Positions 10,597 to 21,091 of a stretch of 64,000 bases of DNA are shown in pieces. How positions within the stretch are numbered: position 1 is the stretch's first letter; each line of letters begins with the position of its first letter. The notes beneath the pieces are model-generated. The model was given only the letters and a program-made list of their open reading frames with translations. It searched no databases and had not been told where the DNA came from. Position numbers and translations under genes: made by a program. Source of the stretch: Chelydra serpentina (Eukaryota > Chordata > Testudines > Chelydridae); NCBI GenBank assembly GCA_037349315.1, contig JBAIAC010000051.1:29734001-29798000 (forward strand), given 5' to 3'.

Positions 10597-10601
10597 GAAA
10601 A

Positions 10602-11157
10602 GTCACAGTCTTATTAATCTCTCCTCATACGGAAGCTGTTCCATACCCCTAATCATTTTTGTTGCTCTTTTCTGAATCTTTTCCAATTCCAATATATCTT
10701 ATTTGAGGTGGGGCGACCACATCTGCACGCAGTATTCAAGATGTGGGCATACCATGTATTTATATAGAGGCAATGTGATATTTTCTGTCTTATTATCTAT
10801 CCCTTTCTTAATTATTCCTAACATTCTGTTAGCTTTTTTGACTGCCGCTGCACATTGAGTGGATGTTTTCAGAGAACTATCCACAGTGACTCCAAGATCT
10901 CTTTCTTGAGTGGTAATGGCTAATTTAGAGCCCATCATTTTGGATGTATAATTGGGATTATGTTTTCCAGTGTGCATTATTTTGCATTTATCAACACCAA
11001 ATTTCATCTGCCATTTTGTTGCCCAGTCACTCAGTTTTGTGAGATCCCTTTGTAGCTCTTTGCAATCTGCATTGGACTTAACTATCTTGAGTAGTTTTGT
11101 ATCATCTGCAAATTTTTCCACCTCACTCACTTCCACCCCTTTATCCACAAGCAAAGC
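10602..11157 (-). pseudogene. Older CR1, RT fragment (continuation)
   Basis: A 151-residue frame (10699-11154) carries the RT catalytic region [10 protein letters not shown] and the thumb (TQERDLGVTVD, HLEYCVQMWSPHLK). It is a different CR1 subfamily from its insert and is truncated at 11157. Together with 8808-9305 it reconstitutes one interrupted element. Confidence 0.8.
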
Positions 11158-12540
11158 AGGAGGTTAAAAGTACTGAAGATCTGTTGAACCAAAGGCTCCA
11201 GTCTCAGAAGCGTTGACTCAGTATTTCATTATTCTGAAGTGGACACTTGGAGTTCTATACTGTTGGCCTTTTAAATCACAGACACTGACTCCGTGGATGC
11301 TTCGGGGCTGGAGCCCCCACAAAAAAAAGGGTGCTTAGCACCCACCCATTGATCAACTGTTCGATGGCCCCTGCCGATCAGGTGCTTGGTGGCAGGTGGG
11401 ATGCATGGGGGGAGGGGGTAGAGCAGGAGCTGGAAGAGGCAGAGCGAGGGTGGGGTCTTGGAGGAAGGGGTGGAGTGGGGGCAGGGCCTCGGGATGGAGC
11501 AGGGGTAGAGGACCCACCCAGAAAAATTAAAGTTGGTGCCTGTGTCTTAAATTATATCCTTTTAAGGGACACTCAGGTAAAATCTGACCCAAAACTTAGG
11601 TTTGGGAAAACTGGCCTGTGTTAAACCTAAGAACAAGAGATGCTTCCTTGTTTTTTTAATGCTCATGAAAATATAGAGTTATTAAACAAATAAATATTCC
11701 CCTGCTGTGTTTATAACACTGCAGCTTTGTGTTAATGCAAAAGAACCTAAAAGTGGAACTTACTAGAAAATGCTTAAATAAAGATGTATTTTCATTTTCC
11801 AAGGTGAGAGAAAAGCAAAAACTAATTAAACAGGCACTAATAGTATAAACACTGAAATAGGAGATTCTTCCAGGTTCAACGACGTCAAGTGGAAAATTGT
11901 TAAGACCGCAGTTTAACTTGTTAAGATCATTCCATTCTGTCCTGGTGAACACAAAATAGTCTGTGGCCCTTCAAGATAAGGGTTTGGCCAGAGTCCTTGG
12001 CCAAAATTCCACGTCCACAGTCACATGCTGTATCCCCACTGTTGTGCAGTGTTCTGTGCCAGCTGACTGCTGCATTTCAGTGGTGGGGGAGCTTTTCCTG
12101 GATATGTGGATTGTGAAGCACTCTGCAATTCAGGGTACACTACCACATTCCCCAAACTAATCACACTTCTGTAGAAATCCAGTCTCATATGGAAACTACA
12201 CGAAGGCTTGGTAACAGGCACGAAAGCTTATGCTGAAATAAATTTGTGAGTCTCTAAGATGCCACAAGTATTCCTTTTCTTTTTGCAGGCACCTCTCAGT
12301 TACATTAATATTCCTTTGGGTTAGGTCTAATGCAACTCCTTGAGTGCCTGAATACTTTTTCAGGATCTCAATATTATGACAATGACATTCAAAGGGGCTG
12401 GGTTCTGATTGCGTCTCCAGTTGGGTTTGTGTAAGCCAGCATAATGGCACTAGGGAGCAGTTGGAGGGTGACAGTAACGGCCTGATTGGAGATGGAGAAC
12501 TTAAAGGTCTGTTCATGAAGCAGTGCAGAATCATCAGATG
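11158..12540. other. Unassigned, possible non-autonomous repeat near 11284-11540
   Basis: A short palindrome-like GGGTGCTTAGCACCC follows an A-run at 11322-11343 and leads into a G-rich stretch. This looks like repetitive rather than unique sequence, but I cannot classify it. The rest (11540-12540) shows no motif. Confidence 0.3.
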
Positions 12541-12607
12541 GGGATCCCTTTATTTGCACGTAGAAGGAATATTCAGCACTTGGGGCTGAGAGGAGCAGCA
12601 AGGTTAG
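12541..12607 (+). repeat. 67-bp direct duplication, left copy
   Basis: Starts GGGATCCCTTTATTTGCACG and ends AGCAAGGTTAG. It is repeated at 15265-15331 with a single C/T difference at a CpG (12559 versus 15283). The two copies bracket an LTR insertion. Confidence 0.95.
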
Positions 12608-13637
12608 CAGAATCCTGTCTGTTTTGAGCCAGGCCCATCAGCCTGTTGCAAACCCAGTCCCAGCTCTGAACCACATCCACTAACAGCTGTAGGCCTGCCT
12701 GGAAGCAGCTCAGGAAGTGCTCTTGCCTTTGACACCCAGGTGCCCAACTCCCAATGGGGTTCAAACCCTGAATAAATCTGTTTGACCCTGTATAAGGTTT
12801 ATACAGGGTAAACTCATAAATAGTTCACCTTCTATTTCAAAGATAGAAAGATATGCACAGCTGTTTGCCCCCTCCAGGTACTAACACGTACTCCAGGTAA
12901 CTTAATAAGTAAGAAGTGATTTTAATAAGTACAGAAAGTAGGATTTAAGTGATTCCAAGTAGTAACAGACAGAACAAAGTGAATTACTTAATAAAATAAA
13001 ATAAAACACGCAAGTCTATGTCTAATCAAATTGAACACAGATAAAAACCTCACCACTTCCAGCAAACTTCTTTTCACAGGCTATAGTACTCCTAGCCTGG
13101 GTCCAGCAATCACTCACACCCCCTATTGTCTTTGTCCTTTGTTCAGTCTCTTTCAGGTGTGTCCTTGGGGGGTGGAGAGCCTCTCTCTTTAGCCAGCTGA
13201 AGACAACATGGAGGGGCCTCCCCGGGGTTTAAATAGACTTTCTCCCCTGGATGGATGCTCCTCCCCATTCCCTGTGTAGCATCATGTTACCCTGGAGTTT
13301 TGGGATCACATGGGAAGTTCACATGTTCATGCACAATTCAGAAACTAGCCCAGTGACATTCTTGGCCAAGCTCAGATGTGGATTGGTGTCTGGGACTCCT
13401 TTTGTCTGTTTAAGAGTTTCTTGATTAGGCTCTTTACCTGCCCATTCCATTCTCAAGGCATGATCCCATGCTCTTACAAAGGCTATGTATAAAACCAGCA
13501 AATATACAACCAATATTCATAACTTCAACTACAACAGTGATACATGCATACAAACAGGAGGAATAGATTCAGTAGATCATAGCTTTTACAGAGATATGTT
13601 ACATGGCACAAGTAGCATAAAACATATTCCAGTTACA

Positions 13638-14110
13638 AGAAGTATGTGGATAAATTGGAAAGAGTCCAGCGGAGGACAACAAAAATGATTAGGGGGCTGG
13701 AGAACGACTTATGAGGCGAGGCTGAGGGAACTGGGATTGTTTAGCCTGCAGAAGAGGAGAATGAGGGGGGATTTGATAGCTGCTTTCAACTACCTGAAAG
13801 GGGCTTCCAAAGAGGCTGGATCTAGACTGTTCTCAGTGGTAGAAGATGACAGAACAAGGAGTAATGGTCTCAAGTTGCAGAGGGGGAGGTTTAGGTTGGA
13901 TATTAGGACAAACCTTTTCACTAGTACGGTGGTGAAGAACTGGAATGGATTACCTAGGGAGGTGGTGGAATCTCCTTCCTTAGAGGTTTTTAAGGTTAGG
14001 CTTGACAAAGCCCTGGCTGGGATGATTTAGTTGGGGTTGGTCCTGCTTTGAGCAGGGGGTTGGACTAGATGACCTCCTGAGGTCCCTTCCAACCCTGAGA
14101 TTCTATGATT
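13638..14110 (+). mobile_element. CR1-B tail inserted in LTR
   Basis: Plus-strand CR1 3' segment of about 470 bp. The frame 13737-14030 encodes the ORF2 C-terminus ([18 protein letters not shown] ... LDKALAGMI), followed by the 3'UTR and a GATTCTATGATT end. It interrupts the older LTR after AGTTAC at 13637. Confidence 0.88.
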
Positions 14111-14122
14111 CATCATATATAC

Positions 14123-15214
14123 TGTGACGGTGTTCCCCATAAAACTTTATGGGGAGATGCTTATAAATGTATATATGTAACTAGAATATGTTTTATGCTA
14201 CATGTGCCATGTAACATATCTCTGTGAAAGTTATGACCTACTGAATTTATTCCTCCTGTTTGTATGCATGTATCATTGTTGTAGTTGAAGTTATGAATAT
14301 CGGTTGTATTTCTTGATTAAGGAATGTGCAGGTTAAGTGCCCAATCAAGAAGCACTTAACAGACAATAGAACTTGCAGTCACCACTCCACATCTAAACTT
14401 TGCCAGGAATGTGGCTGGTCTGGAACTGAGTTGTGCATGTGACTGGTCCATGTGACCCCAACTCCATTTGGTAACAGGATGCTACACAGGGAGAGGGAGG
14501 GGTGTCCACCCAGAGGAGAAAATCTATTTAAACCCCGAGGAAACCCCTCCATTTTGTCTTCAGCTGGCTAAAGGAAGAAGCTCTCCACCCCCCAAGGAGA
14601 CCTGAAAGAGACTGAACAAAGGACAAAGACATTAGGGGGGTGAGTGATTGCTGGGCCCAGGCTAGAAGGAAGATAGCCTGTTTATTGGACCTAGTGAGGG
14701 GTTTATCTGTACACAGGGTGATTAGACATAGAACTGCGTGTTCTCTTTTATTTTATTCGATAATTCACTTTATTCTGTCTGTCACTAATTGAACTCACTT
14801 AAATCCTATTTTCTGTACTTATTAAAATCACTTTTTACTTATTAAGTTTCCTGGAGTTGAGTTGTTACCTGGGGGAACGCAAACAGCTGTGCATATCTTT
14901 CTATCTTTGTAATAGAAAGCGAACTATTTATGAGTTTACCCTGTATAAGCTTTATACAGGGTAAAACGGATTTATTAAGGGTTTGAGCCTCCTTGGAGTT
15001 GAGCAGCTGGGTGTCAAAGGCAAGAGCGCTTCCAGGGGCCTTACAGTGGTGAGCGGACCTGGGTCTGTGTTTGCAGCAGATCAGTGGAATCTGGCTCAAA
15101 ACAGACAGGATTCGGGAGTCCCAAGCTGGAAAAGGCCTGGAAGCAGGGGCAGAAGCAGCCTTGGCACACCAGGTGGCAGCACCAAGCAGGTCTCTGTGGC
15201 CCCAACCCGTCACA
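14123..15214 (+). mobile_element. Solo LTR inserted into an inverted copy of its own family
   Basis: A 1,092-bp element starting TGTGACGGTG and ending CCCGTCACA, flanked by the 5-bp target duplication TATAC (14118-14122 and 15215-15219). TG...CA ends plus a 5-bp duplication fit integrase-mediated retroviral insertion followed by LTR-LTR recombination. Removing it restores the continuous ATATATACATTTATAAGC of the older LTR. Confidence 0.93.
14935..14965 (+). other. Conserved LTR hairpin
   Basis: TTTACCCTGTATA (14935-14947) and TATACAGGGTAAA (14953-14965) form a perfect 13-bp stem with a 5-nt loop. The equivalent hairpin is kept in the other two LTR copies, near 12785-12815 and 49060-49090, with at most minor mismatches. 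Confidence 0.7.
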
Positions 15215-15264
15215 TATACATTTATAAGCATCTCCCCACAAAGTTTTATGGGGACACCGTCACA

Positions 15265-15331
15265 GGGATCCCTTTATTTGCATGTAGAAGGAATATTCAG
15301 CACTTGGGGCTGAGAGGAGCAGCAAGGTTAG
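15265..15331 (+). repeat. 67-bp direct duplication, right copy
   Basis: Matches 12541-12607 at 66 of 67 positions and starts immediately after the LTR terminus at 15264. Confidence 0.95.
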
Positions 15332-15837
15332 TGAACTATATGATATGGAGGGTGAGGCTATAGAGGGAACTAAGAGAACTGTTAGGATTGGAGCTGTGTT
15401 GTGCCTGGGTATTAAGAACTGATTTTTTCCTGAGACTCTGAGGCTGGAGTTATTGGATCACTAAGTACCATTCTGGGGAATTGCTGACATCCAGGGCCGT
15501 CCTTTGGATTTATGGGGCCCTATACAGTATTATTAAACTGGTTCCCGTATGCTCTACTGAAGGCGGTCCCCAGCTGGTACTGCTGACCCCAGTGTGTCGA
15601 AGGGGCACAGCCACCACCCTGCCCGCGGACCCCCAGAACCCCATCTATTGCTGACACACACCAAGCTTCATACTCAGCAGATGTTGCAGCGGTGGTTCAA
15701 GGCAGGCTTCGCGTTGTCACATGGGGGCTGCATCTTGCCAGAGTCCACGGCCCTCCTGCAGCCCCTCGCCACTTCTGGCGCACCACGAGTATTTTGACAG
15801 GAAGTACCAAGCAGTAATAACAACAACAATAATACAA
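15332..15837. other. Unassigned, with repeat-like patch
   Basis: A patch near 15483-15530 (CAGGGCCGTCCTTTGG and following) has the look of interspersed repeat sequence, but I cannot name it. Nothing else is recognised. Confidence 0.3.
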
Positions 15838-16125
15838 GTGCGCGTGTGGATGTGCGTGTGCGTGACAGAGTGTGTGTGTGTGTATGGGTGTGTGAGAAAG
15901 TCAGTGCGTATGAGAGAGACAGAGAGACAGTGTGTGTGAGAGAGACTGTGTGTTGGGGGACTGTGTGACAGAGTGTTTGTTGGGGAGTGTGAGACTCTGT
16001 GTGTGTGTGTGTGTGACAATCTGTATTGGGGGACTGACTCGTGAGAGGCAGCGTGTATGTGGGTATGAGTCTATGTGTGAGAGAGACTGTGTGTGTGTTA
16101 GGGAAGTGTGAGAGACAGTGAGTGC
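15838..16125 (+). repeat. GT/GA-rich microsatellite tract
   Basis: Interrupted (TG)n and (AG)n runs with GTGTGTG and GAGAGAC blocks across almost 290 bp. A poly-C run of ten follows at 16141-16150. Confidence 0.9.
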
Positions 16126-16569
16126 ACTGTCACTTTAAGTCCCCCCCCCCCATTCACTGCCCGGACTCATGTGGAAGTTTCGCTCCTCCTGTCCTGGCCC
16201 TAGCCAGGCCCCCACCTGAGACAGTGTGGCGCAGGCAGGCAAGGTCAAGGAAAGGGCTCCGCTCTGAGCAGCTTTGGGCCAGGCCGCGGCACCGCCAGTC
16301 ACTGGCTGGAGCCCTCAGCTGGCCGGCTGAGGAGTGAGTAAGGGAGGGGGCAGGGTTTGGAGCAGGGAGAAGCCTGCCATCCAGCATGGGGGAGGGGCCG
16401 GAGAAGAGAGGATTCCAGCAAGGGGAATGGTGCCCCAAATTTTCCGGTGCCTCGTGTGGCAAATTGCTGGCACTACTATGAGGGTTCTGCGCTTTCTCTT
16501 CTTGTGGGGGGGTTTCAGGGCACCGTTTCTTGCCCCTGAACTGGGGTATCAGCTGTCCCACTAGTATCT
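16126..16569. other. GC-rich unassigned segment
   Basis: No recognisable gene. It lies just beyond the presumed 3' LTR of the gypsy element, whose outer edge could fall inside this stretch. Confidence 0.3.
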
Positions 16570-17036
16570 CAGAGAAGGGGAATGGAGAGGGAGGGACCCT
16601 GAGCCACCCTCTACTCCGGGTCCCAGCCCAGGGCCCCTAGGTTAGCGGGTAAACCACTTGTACTAGTGGTATTTTCCCCTGGGCTCCTTCCCTCTCCTGC
16701 TTGTGGGGCTTCCGGCCTTCCCTCTGCACAAGCCAGGTGTCTTGGTCTTCTTAGCCCGCCACAGCACTTCTCCAAACTCTCCTCTGCTTTCCTCCAAACT
16801 GCTTTCTGCTCCACCACCAATCCACTCTGCTTCAACTCCTTCCTCCTCCTCCTCTGTCTGCCTGAAGCAGAGGGTTTTATTTGGTTCCTGAGAGGGCCTT
16901 AATTGACTGCAGGTGCTCCAGTTAACCTGTAGCCACCCTCCCTAGTCTCCAGGGAACCATGCCTTACTTAGCCTAGGGCTTATATATTTCCCCTCTCACA
17001 CTCTACTACTGCTGCTCCCTGGCCCTCTGTATCACA
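16570..17036 (-). repeat. Presumed 3' LTR of the Gmr1-like element
   Basis: Starts TGTGATACAG (minus) directly after the polypurine tract and contains an AATAAA signal near 16876. The outer boundary is a guess because no 5' LTR survives for comparison. Confidence 0.5.
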
Positions 17037-17052
17037 TATCCCCCCTCCCCTG
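17037..17052 (-). promoter_or_regulatory. Polypurine tract
   Basis: AGGGGAGGGGGG on the minus strand, four bases before the LTR-start TG at 17036. Such a tract primes plus-strand DNA synthesis in LTR elements. Confidence 0.65.
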
Positions 17053-17702
17053 CTCAACACCATGGGGTTGGGCTACTTGGGAGGAGAGACAGTGTTGTTG
17101 TGACAGGCTGTCCGCGTTGCTGTGTTGGCATCTGGCTCTATGCTGTATCCGGAAGTGGAAAGGTTGTAGGGATAGAAACCATCTAGTCACTCGTGCATTT
17201 CTTTCCTTTTTGTGTGCATCCATTGGAGTGGGGCGTTGTCTGTCACAAGGGTAAACTTCCGCCCAAGCAGGTAGTACCGTAGAATTCCCATGGCCCATTT
17301 AACCGCTAGGCATTCCTTTTCTACTACTGCATACCGTTGCTCCCTGGGCAGGAGCTTTCGGCTAAGGTAAAGGATAGGGTGCTCCTCATCCCCCACCATC
17401 TGTGAAAGGACGGCCCCAAGTCCTACCTCTGAGGCATCTGTTTGTAGGATGAATTCCTTTTTGAAATCTGGGGCTATGAGCACCGGATGGCTGCAAAGGG
17501 CTGTCCTTAGGTCTGTGAAAGCTTCCTCTGCCGCCTCAGTCCATTTAACTATCTCCGGGCCCTGAGCTCTTATCGGGTCTGTCAGAGGCGCTACCCTTGT
17601 GGCAAAGTGAGGGATATACCGGCGATAGTACCCCACTATCCCTAAGAAGGCTCTGACTTGCTTCTTGCGGATCGGGCAAGGCCATTCCTGTATTGCCTTC
17701 AC
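17053..17702 (-). pseudogene. Gmr1-like RNase H
   Basis: Coding begins in the connection region (VRAFLGIVGYYRRYIP) and continues into RNase H, which removes the RNA strand from the RNA-DNA hybrid. Visible residues are the Asp of FILQTDASEVGLGAVL, the Glu of VVEKECLAV and the Asp of LVTDNAPLQWM. The frame stops at 17187. A shifted frame (17298-17032) carries the family's C-terminus (RVTRWFLSLQPFHFRIQHRA and QHSNADSLSQQHC), so a frameshift near 17190-17210 disables it. The codon at 17700-17702 is GTG, inside the polyprotein; translation would enter from RT upstream. Confidence 0.85.
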
Positions 17703-17708
17703 TTTGCC

Positions 17709-17993
17709 CAGGTCTACACTAACCCCCCCTGTCGAACTAAGATATGCAACTTCAGCTACGTTAATAACGTAGCTGAAGTCGAAGTACCTTAGTTCGAACT
17801 TACCTGTGGTCCAGACGCGGCGTGCAGGCTCCCCCGTCGACTCCGCCTACTCCACTCGTCGAGCTGGATTACCAGCGTCGACGATGGAGCACTTCCTGGT
17901 TCGATTTATCGCGTCTTGACAAGACGCGATAAATCGAACCCAGAACATCGATCCCGTGCCTCCGACGTGACGGGTAAGTATAGACATACCCTG
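17709..17993. mobile_element. Short TIR element (MITE) with two large palindromes
   Basis: About 285 bp lie between RT and RNase H coding. The right end, read on the minus strand, starts CAGGGTATGTCTATACTT. The left end reads GGTCTACACTAA, giving imperfect terminal inverted repeats. Inside are two near-perfect palindromes: 17751-17777 (13-bp arms, 1-nt centre) and 17898-17940 (20-bp arms, 3-nt centre). It has no coding capacity, so it is non-autonomous. The superfamily is not established; a hAT-type element is possible from the CAGGG end. Confidence 0.75.
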
Positions 17994-18989
17994 AGTTCCA
18001 TTGGGGCTTCACCAGGCCCCTTCCGACTACATACCCGAGGTATCTGGCCTCGGCTAACCCTATTGCACAGGGTTAGCGGTGAGGCCAGCCTGCCTAAGAG
18101 CATCCAGTACTGCTTCCACTTTCCCCAGGTGCGTCACCCAGTCGGGGCTATGGATTACCACATCATCTAAATAGGCGGCAGCATACTTGGCATGGGGTCG
18201 AAGTAATCTGTCCATTAATCATTGGAAAGTTGCGGGGACCCCATGGAGCCCAAAAGGGAGGACGGTATATTGGAAAAGGCCATCGGGTGTAGAGAGAGCT
18301 GTTTTTTCCTTGGCATCCTCAGCCAGTGGGATCTGCCAGTAGCCTTTTGTCAAGTCCAAGGTGGTCAAGTATCGGGCCTTGCCTAACTGATCCACCAACT
18401 CATCAATACGTGGTATTGGATAGGCATCGAATTGGGATGCCTCGTTTAACTTCCGGAAGTCATTACAAAATCTCAGGCTGCCATCAGGCTTCGGGACCAA
18501 TACAATAGGGCTGGACCACTGGCTGTGTGATTCCTCAATCACCCCAAGTTCCAACGTTTTCCTTACTTCTGTCCTAATTTCTTCTCTTTTTGCCTCTGGT
18601 ATACGATATGGTTTTATCGTCACTCTTGCTCCAGGACAGGTGACAATGTGGTGTTGGATCAGCTTCGTACGGCCTGGCTGTATAGAGAACACGTCTTGGT
18701 TCCACTGGATCATTTCAATGACCTCTGTTCGTTGTTCTGGGGCTAATTCGGGGGATATCTTTACCTGCCCTTGTGGGCCATCTGCCTGGGATGGAGCCGG
18801 TAGGACGGCCAGGCATGTCTCCCGATCGAACCAGGGTTTCAGTAAGTTAACGTGATATATCTGCTCTGGCCTTCGGCGGTCTGGCTGCTTCACCTTATAA
18901 TTCACCTCCCCAACAGCTTCCACGATCTCATAGGGTCCATGCCAACTGGCCAGGAGCTTACTTTCTGTTGTTGGTACCAACACCAGCAC
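17994..18989 (-). pseudogene. Gmr1-like GPY/F module and reverse transcriptase
   Basis: One continuous 256-residue frame (18989-18219) begins with the integrase C-terminal GPY/F module (ASWHGPYEIVEAVGEVNYKV, IYHVNLLKPWF) and runs straight into RT (SPIVLVPKPDGSLRFCNDFR, LTTLDLTKGYWQIPL, VLPFGLHGVPATFQ). This physically joins integrase to RT in that order. A TGA after ATFQ is followed in the same phase by the catalytic AAAYLDDVVIHSPDW near 18150-18180 and by EARYLGYVVGRGLVKP near 18050. Further stops and the MITE break the downstream part. The RT copies element RNA into DNA. Confidence 0.88.
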
Positions 18990-19001
18990 CCATTCTCCTG
19001 G

Positions 19002-19870
19002 TTAAAATTTCTGTGTTTTTGCCCGACGATTGTAGTAGGTTCGTTGGGCCTCTTGTGCTTTCTCCAAATGCCCTCGTACTATGGGAGTCACTTGGGCTAT
19101 TTGTTCTCTCATCTGGGCTATGTGTGCAATGACATTCTTCCCAGGGTTAGGTTGTTCCTCCCATTCCTCCTTCGCGATGTCTAATATGCCACGTGGGTGG
19201 CGTCCATACAGTAGCTCGAAGGAGGAGAAACCAGTAGATGCTTGGGGAACTTCTCGTACTGCAAACATCAGGTATGGTAGGAGGGTATCCCAGTCTTTTC
19301 CGTCTTGGGCCACCACCTTTCGGATCATGCTCTTGAGAGTGTGGTTAAATCGCTCAACCAGACCATCTGTTTGTGGATGATAGACCAAGGTCCGCAAGGC
19401 TTGGATGCGGAGCAGAGTACATAAGTCTTTCATTACTCTCGAAATAAAGGTAGTCCCTTGGTCTGTCAGGATCTCCTTAGGGATGCCTACCCTAGCAAAA
19501 ACCTGCACCAGTTCTTTTGCAATTGCCTTGGACGTGGGGTTTCTTAAAGGAATGGCTTTGGGGTACCGTGTAGCGTAGTCCAGGATTACAAGTATATTTT
19601 GGTGGCCCCAGGCTGCTCTTTCGAGTGGGCCCACTAGATCCATTGCTATCCTTTCAAAAGGGACTTCAATTATTGGCAAGGGTACTAATGGAGCCCTTAA
19701 CTGAGGTCGGGGGCTATGCAACTGGCACTCTGGGCAAGAGGTGCAATAGCGCTGGACTTCTGCCCGTACTCCCGGTCAGTAGAACCTCCTTAGGACTCTA
19801 TCCAGGGTCTTGTCTGCTCCTAAATGTCCCCCAAACTATGAGCTAATTCTAATACAGCCCTTGTGTGCTT
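19002..19870 (-). pseudogene. Gmr1-like integrase
   Basis: The N-terminal HHCC finger is visible: the histidines in HTRAVLELAHS at the end of the preceding frame, and the cysteines in RYCTSCPECQLH near 19750. The catalytic core follows: Asp in IAMDLVGPL, Asp in EILTDQGTTF and Glu in YHPQTDGLVERFNHTLK. It ends at TAA 19002-19004, and the next codons continue in phase into the GPY/F-RT frame. Integrase inserts the cDNA into the genome. A one-base frameshift near 19830 separates it from the protease frame. All three catalytic acidic residues are present. Confidence 0.88.
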
Positions 19871-20790
19871 CCGTGGCACCAAGAGCTGGTCTACTACTTC
19901 CCCCTGTATTGGCACTACCCGGTGCAACAGATCCTGCTTGAGTATATAGTATGGCCCTGGGCCTTTGGTTTTCCCTTCTACTGGCACATCATTTATCTCT
20001 ACTACCTCCTCCCTCACGTTCACATACAGTGGGTCATTGGCTTGATCCTGCCCAAAACATTCGCGTGCGGGACCAATCTGGCCTGATTCTATTGGATTGG
20101 GCTCCCCTCCTTCTCTAGGGGTGCTTCTGCTTGTGCTGGGAGCCGTCTCGGGGTCTCCACGGGACCTCCTCCCAACCAGGGCAGCTCTCTGGTTTGCCGC
20201 CAAAATCCTGGTTCCTAATCTTTTGTCTGCCCTCCTTTCCTGTTTGGATTTCCGGGACTTCCCAGGGCTTGAAAATAACTCTGGGGAAAACCCAGCAAAA
20301 ATTGTGGTAGGGTCATCCATGGGCACCTCAAACTCTGCTCGGGGTTTACTTCCCTCCCCTAACCTGATGGGGGGGGGTAGACTCTCAAACCCAGGAAAGT
20401 TCCTGCCAATTAAGACTGAGTAGGGGAGCTTGGGGACCACCGCTGCAGTCCTCTTGGTAGTGTTTCCCTGGATCTCAATCCATATTGGAATTGTGGGGTA
20501 GAAATTTACTGTGCCGTGGACACATGTCACTCCGGTACTCTTGGCCCGGCTCAGTTGGTCTTGCCCCACTAACTTCCCTGAGACTAATGTGACAGCACTC
20601 CCAGAGTCCACCAAAGCTATGGTCTGGATGCCATTCATCTTTACCGGCCTGGTGCACTCATGTGGGTCCATCATGACTCCCACCAGGCTGATTAGGCCAC
20701 ATTAGTCCCCGGGATCCCCCAGATTACATTGCATGGGCTCTTCCCTGTTGGGGCACTGTGCTGCTATATGCCCCAACTCCCCACACTCAT
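19820..20790 (-). pseudogene. Gmr1-like zinc knuckle and protease
   Basis: A CCHC knuckle (CYECGELGHIAAQC, CX2CX4HX4C) lies near 20750-20795. A TAA follows, then a 287-residue frame (20683-19820) with the aspartic-protease motif IALVDSGSAVTLV and the flap/substrate region PYSVLIGRNFPGF. The protease cleaves the polyprotein. The rest of the frame is a low-complexity spacer leading to integrase. Gag and protease share one phase; pol shifts near 19830. Confidence 0.82.
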
Positions 20791-21091
20791 AACAGCGATA
20801 TCTCATTCCGGAGATTGCCCTCTGTCTTGGGCCCTCTAACTCGCTCCTCCAACCCTCTCCCCTAGGACCCACAGGTCCCTTTTGGGCCTCAGGCCTCTCC
20901 TTGGTGCCTGTTCTTCCATCTAAGGCTTTCCTGGAGTTCTCGATGATCCGGGTCCTCGGGGTCGGGACTGGTTTCCTGAAACGCTATGTTCCATCTCTCG
21001 GGGTTTCAGACAGTTCACGGGCTGCCAGTTGTCTCTCCACAAGGGTGACCAGTTCATCATAGGTGGAGGGGTCATTCTGGCCTGTCCAGGC

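Larger units (their letters stand above)
12608..15264 (-). mobile_element. Older solo LTR (minus), truncated, with two nested insertions
   Basis: The same LTR family as 14123-15214 and 48195-49365, in inverse orientation. Its parts are 12608-13637, 14111-14122 and 15220-15264. It begins (minus strand) TGTGACGGTGTCCCC at 15264. It lacks roughly the last 100 bp of the LTR at the 12608 side. A CR1 tail (13638-14110) and a complete plus-strand LTR (14123-15214) are inserted into it. In place of a 4-6 bp target duplication, the 67-bp repeats abut both ends. Confidence 0.85.

Noticed and set aside
15489..15530. Named interspersed repeat at the CAGGGCCGTCC patch
   Set aside because: It looks repetitive, but I could not assign a family or ends from sequence alone.
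15838..16125. CRISPR-like or regulatory repeat array
   Set aside because: The units are dinucleotide runs without constant spacers; an ordinary microsatellite.
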